DNA of 53,515 nt from JAEUMD01 sp050250815. GTDB lineage: Bacteria; Pseudomonadota; Alphaproteobacteria; Rhizobiales; Hyphomicrobiaceae. Where the stretch lies: positions 1 to 53,515 of the forward strand of contig JBFWNY010000028.1 in assembly GCA_050250815.1 (NCBI GenBank). The letters are read 5' to 3'. The notes beneath the pieces are model-generated. The model had not been told where the DNA came from. It made no database searches and saw only the letters and a list, made by a program, of their open reading frames with translations. Each line of letters begins with the position of its first letter. The first letter of the stretch is position 1. Shown piece by piece: positions 51,629-53,515 of this stretch. The translations under genes were made by a program, and so were the position numbers.

Positions 51629-52438
51629 CTACTCGGGCGTCTTGCCGTCGATCGTGACGAGATCGCTGAAGGCGTGCCATGTCGCGTGACCCACGAGCGG
51701 AAACGCCAGCACCAGACCGACGCACAGCGTGAGGACGCCGAGCGCAACAAAGCCGGTGATGAGTGCCGCCCAGAGCAGCATGGCCTTTGGGTTGACCTCT
51801 ACCGCGCGCAGGCTGGTGCGCATCGCGGTTGCGACATCGACATCCTTCACGACCAGAAGCGGTACCGAGACCGCGGAAACCGCGAACGTCACGAGCGCCA
51901 GCAGGGCGCCCGCCGCTGTACCTACCAGCAGCAGCCCCAGGCCATGGCTCGTGAACAGCAGCATGTGGACGAATTCGCTCGGCGGCGGGAAGCCGCGGCC
52001 GCCGGTGAACAGCATGAACAGCAGAAAGGCGATTTGCATCCAGACGACGAAGATCAGGAACAAAACCACGCCCATGAACCACAGATTACCTTTGGGGTGC
52101 GCGACGCTGGAGAGCGAGCTGCCTAGGCTGACAGGTTTGCCGGCCGCGATCCGGCGGCTGATGTCGTAAAGGCCGACGGCGACAAGGGGACCAACCAGAA
52201 GAAAACCGCCGAACAGCGCCAGTACCAGCGACTGGATTCCCGCCTGCGTCGTCGCCCAGGCCATCAGCGCAGCAATGAGGGCAAAGGCGGCGCCGTAGCT
52301 CAAGGATGCTGCTGGATGCGCCCACAGATCGCGCCAGCCGGCGGCGAGCCATTCCCAGGGCTGATCGAAGGGGACGGCATTGACCGATATACCTGGCGCC
52401 ACTTCTCCTCCCGCCATCGTCGTCGCCTGAACGCTCAT
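51629..52438 (-). CDS. DUF2189 integral membrane protein
   Basis: The 269-residue protein starts at ATG 52438 (GGGAGGACTACG upstream). It has about six membrane helices. DUF2189 features are the opening PWEWLAAGWRDLWAHPAASLSYGAAFAL, the GPLVAVGLYDISRRIAAGKPVSL turn, and VVKDVDVATAMRTSLRAVEVNPKAMLLWA; the end is FPLVGHATWHAFSDLV. The family function is unknown; members are often found near cytochrome oxidase genes, as here (convergent with ccoS, 23 bases apart). Confidence 0.85.
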   Translation of the reverse strand: MSVQATTMAGGEVAPGISVNAVPFDQPWEWLAAGWRDLWAHPAASLSYGAAFALIAALMAWATTQAGIQSLVLALFGGFLLVGPLVAVGLYDISRRIAAGKPVSLGSSLSSVAHPKGNLWFMGVVLFLIFVVWMQIAFLLFMLFTGGRGFPPPSEFVHMLLFTSHGLGLLLVGTAAGALLALVTFAVSAVSVPLLVVKDVDVATAMRTSLRAVEVNPKAMLLWAALITGFVALGVLTLCVGLVLAFPLVGHATWHAFSDLVTIDGKTPE

Positions 52439-52693
52439 CGTAGTCCTCCCGTACGGCCGCGTCGGCGGACCGGATTGGGCACGCGCGAATCAGCGGCCCC
52501 ACGACCCACATGGTCGCGGCCCACCGTCGTGTCGCGGCGCCCAGCTTCACCTGCCGGCCCGCCAGCGAACGACGGGCCTTGGCTGCAAGCAAGGTATCAT
52601 AATCGATCCCGGCAATCCCCGCGTCACGCAGCCCCGCATGCCCGAAATCAGGCGTGTTCACGCGATCGGCCGCCGCAACGTATCCCGGTTGGT

Positions 52694-53086
52694 TCAGTCG
52701 TCTTCGATCACCGACATCACGCGGAACGTGCGCAAGACGCCGTCATGCTCCTTGATCGATACGTACTCCCCCGGCCGGAATACGTGATCGCCGAAGCGAT
52801 AGCCGGATTCGTCGCTGTCGGGGTTGCCGTGAATGTCATAATGGAAGGCCCAGGAACCGCCCGGCTTCCGTACGATGTGGCCTACTTCGTCCGTTTCTCC
52901 GGCCCAGAAGCGGCGCACGCGACAGCGCGCCCGCAGAGCGTGCCATCCATCCACGCTGATGTGCCCCTGATCGTCGATGGGAGCCATGAAATCGTAGCCG
53001 TGCTTGCGGCTCCCATTGGGATGGTCGTGATCGCGAGCCAGCTCAAGCCGCACGCGTTTGAGGGTTGGAACGGTCGCCGTTGCCAT
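52694..53086 (-). CDS. Conserved hypothetical protein (130 residues)
   Basis: This is a soluble protein without a signal peptide or membrane helix. It begins with LKRVRLELARDHDHPNGSRKHGYDFMAPID and ends with PGEYVSIKEHDGVLRTFRVMSVIED. The middle WHALRARCRVRRFWAGETDEVGHIVRKPGG and FHYDIHGN look well conserved, with regular beta strands. I recall this kind of protein as an unnamed alphaproteobacterial family; the function is unknown. The ribosome-binding site before 53086 is weak (GAAGAT). Confidence 0.65.
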   Translation of the reverse strand: MATATVPTLKRVRLELARDHDHPNGSRKHGYDFMAPIDDQGHISVDGWHALRARCRVRRFWAGETDEVGHIVRKPGGSWAFHYDIHGNPDSDESGYRFGDHVFRPGEYVSIKEHDGVLRTFRVMSVIEDD

Positions 53087-53303
53087 ATCTTCGGTCGTCT
53101 CCAGTGGTCCGTGTATCTCCTCAAAATGACACGGGCGGCGAGCTATTCTCTTTGACTGCCGTCAAGGCTGCCTCGGTGCCATGAAAACACACTATGCCAT
53201 GCCTCGATCCTCACGAGGCCGCCACGTGTGGCGGCTCGTCGCGGCCGAGAGTGGTCAGCAACCAGCAAGAAGCCGGCTCTCCGCCGGCACAAGCGAGGAC
53301 AAC

Positions 53304-53515
53304 ATGAGACGAAACGGCCGGCGGCTAATGCTGTGCACCCGTATCGCGCTCGCCACGGCGGCGTGCGCCTGTCTTTTGCCCGCCACGGCGCCGCACGCGC
53401 AGGGCACCTCGGAGGATCCGAGCCAGTGGCAGAGCGTGCTCGCCCTTCAGATGCAGGAAAAATTCAACTGCCAGTTCGAAAAGGTGCTGTTCGTCCGCGA
53501 GTTCGAACTCGCCGG
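53304..53515 (+). CDS. Secreted protein of unknown function, N-terminal part only
   Basis: The frame starts at ATG 53304, with GAGG 5 bases upstream, and runs off the window edge after 70 codons. Residues 1-35 form a signal peptide (basic start, then ALATAACACLLPATAPHAQG with an Ala-x-Ala type cleavage region). The mature part begins GTSEDPSQWQSVLALQMQEKFNCQFEKVLFVREFELAG. One cysteine is seen. No family can be assigned from this fragment. Confidence 0.6.
   Translation, partial: MRRNGRRLMLCTRIALATAACACLLPATAPHAQGTSEDPSQWQSVLALQMQEKFNCQFEKVLFVREFELA

Noticed and set aside
1..53515. CRISPR arrays
   Set aside because: No regularly spaced identical repeats with unique spacers were seen on reading the window, and no cas genes are present.

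Overview
The window comes from a GC-rich genome and looks like an alphaproteobacterium, most likely of the order Hyphomicrobiales (Rhizobiales). Pointers are the aminotransferase-hom-glpX-recJ run, class I PHA synthase, cbb3 oxidase genes in the order ccoNOQP-ccoGHIS, a FixL-type oxygen sensor with FxkR and FixK partners, and an MntR-controlled ABC manganese importer. I cannot name the genus.

Layout. 1-7.4 kb is an accessory, partly decayed region: the right end of an IS3-family element, an RTX-repeat gene cut off against an inverted RTX fragment, a small secreted protein, an AraC regulator, a cNMP-binding-domain protein and a CheB-CheR fusion. 7.4-12.7 kb has an ABC-2 exporter, a POT-family peptide transporter and a NamZ-like (DUF1343) muramidase, all on the plus strand. 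12.7-17.7 kb holds a manganese-type ABC importer facing away from mntR, with a candidate MntR box between them; one permease carries a C-terminal DtxR/MntR-like domain. 17.9-22.7 kb is an RND efflux pair. 23-27.9 kb has a TadG-like protein and a DUF3300-DUF2950 cassette lying between two 396-bp direct repeats, each made of the end of a Cys-rich secreted-protein gene plus the 3' part of tRNA-Glu. 28-38.2 kb is mostly housekeeping: recJ, glpX, hom, an aminotransferase, phaC and metY.

38.6-51.6 kb is a complete low-oxygen respiration module. A hybrid kinase with a FixL-like heme PAS domain, an OmpR-family regulator (FxkR-like) and a FixK-like Crp/Fnr protein sit next to the cbb3 oxidase structural and assembly genes. 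Three GTTAC repeats at exact 10-bp spacing lie upstream of fixK, and a perfect TTGAT-N4-ATCAA box lies upstream of ccoN. The likely circuit is: low oxygen, hFixL, FxkR, K-box, FixK, anaerobox, cbb3 oxidase. The window ends with a DUF2189 membrane protein, a conserved hypothetical gene and the start of a secreted protein that runs off the edge.

All calls were made by reading sequence and translations; no database search was run. Repeat identities and motif positions were counted by eye.
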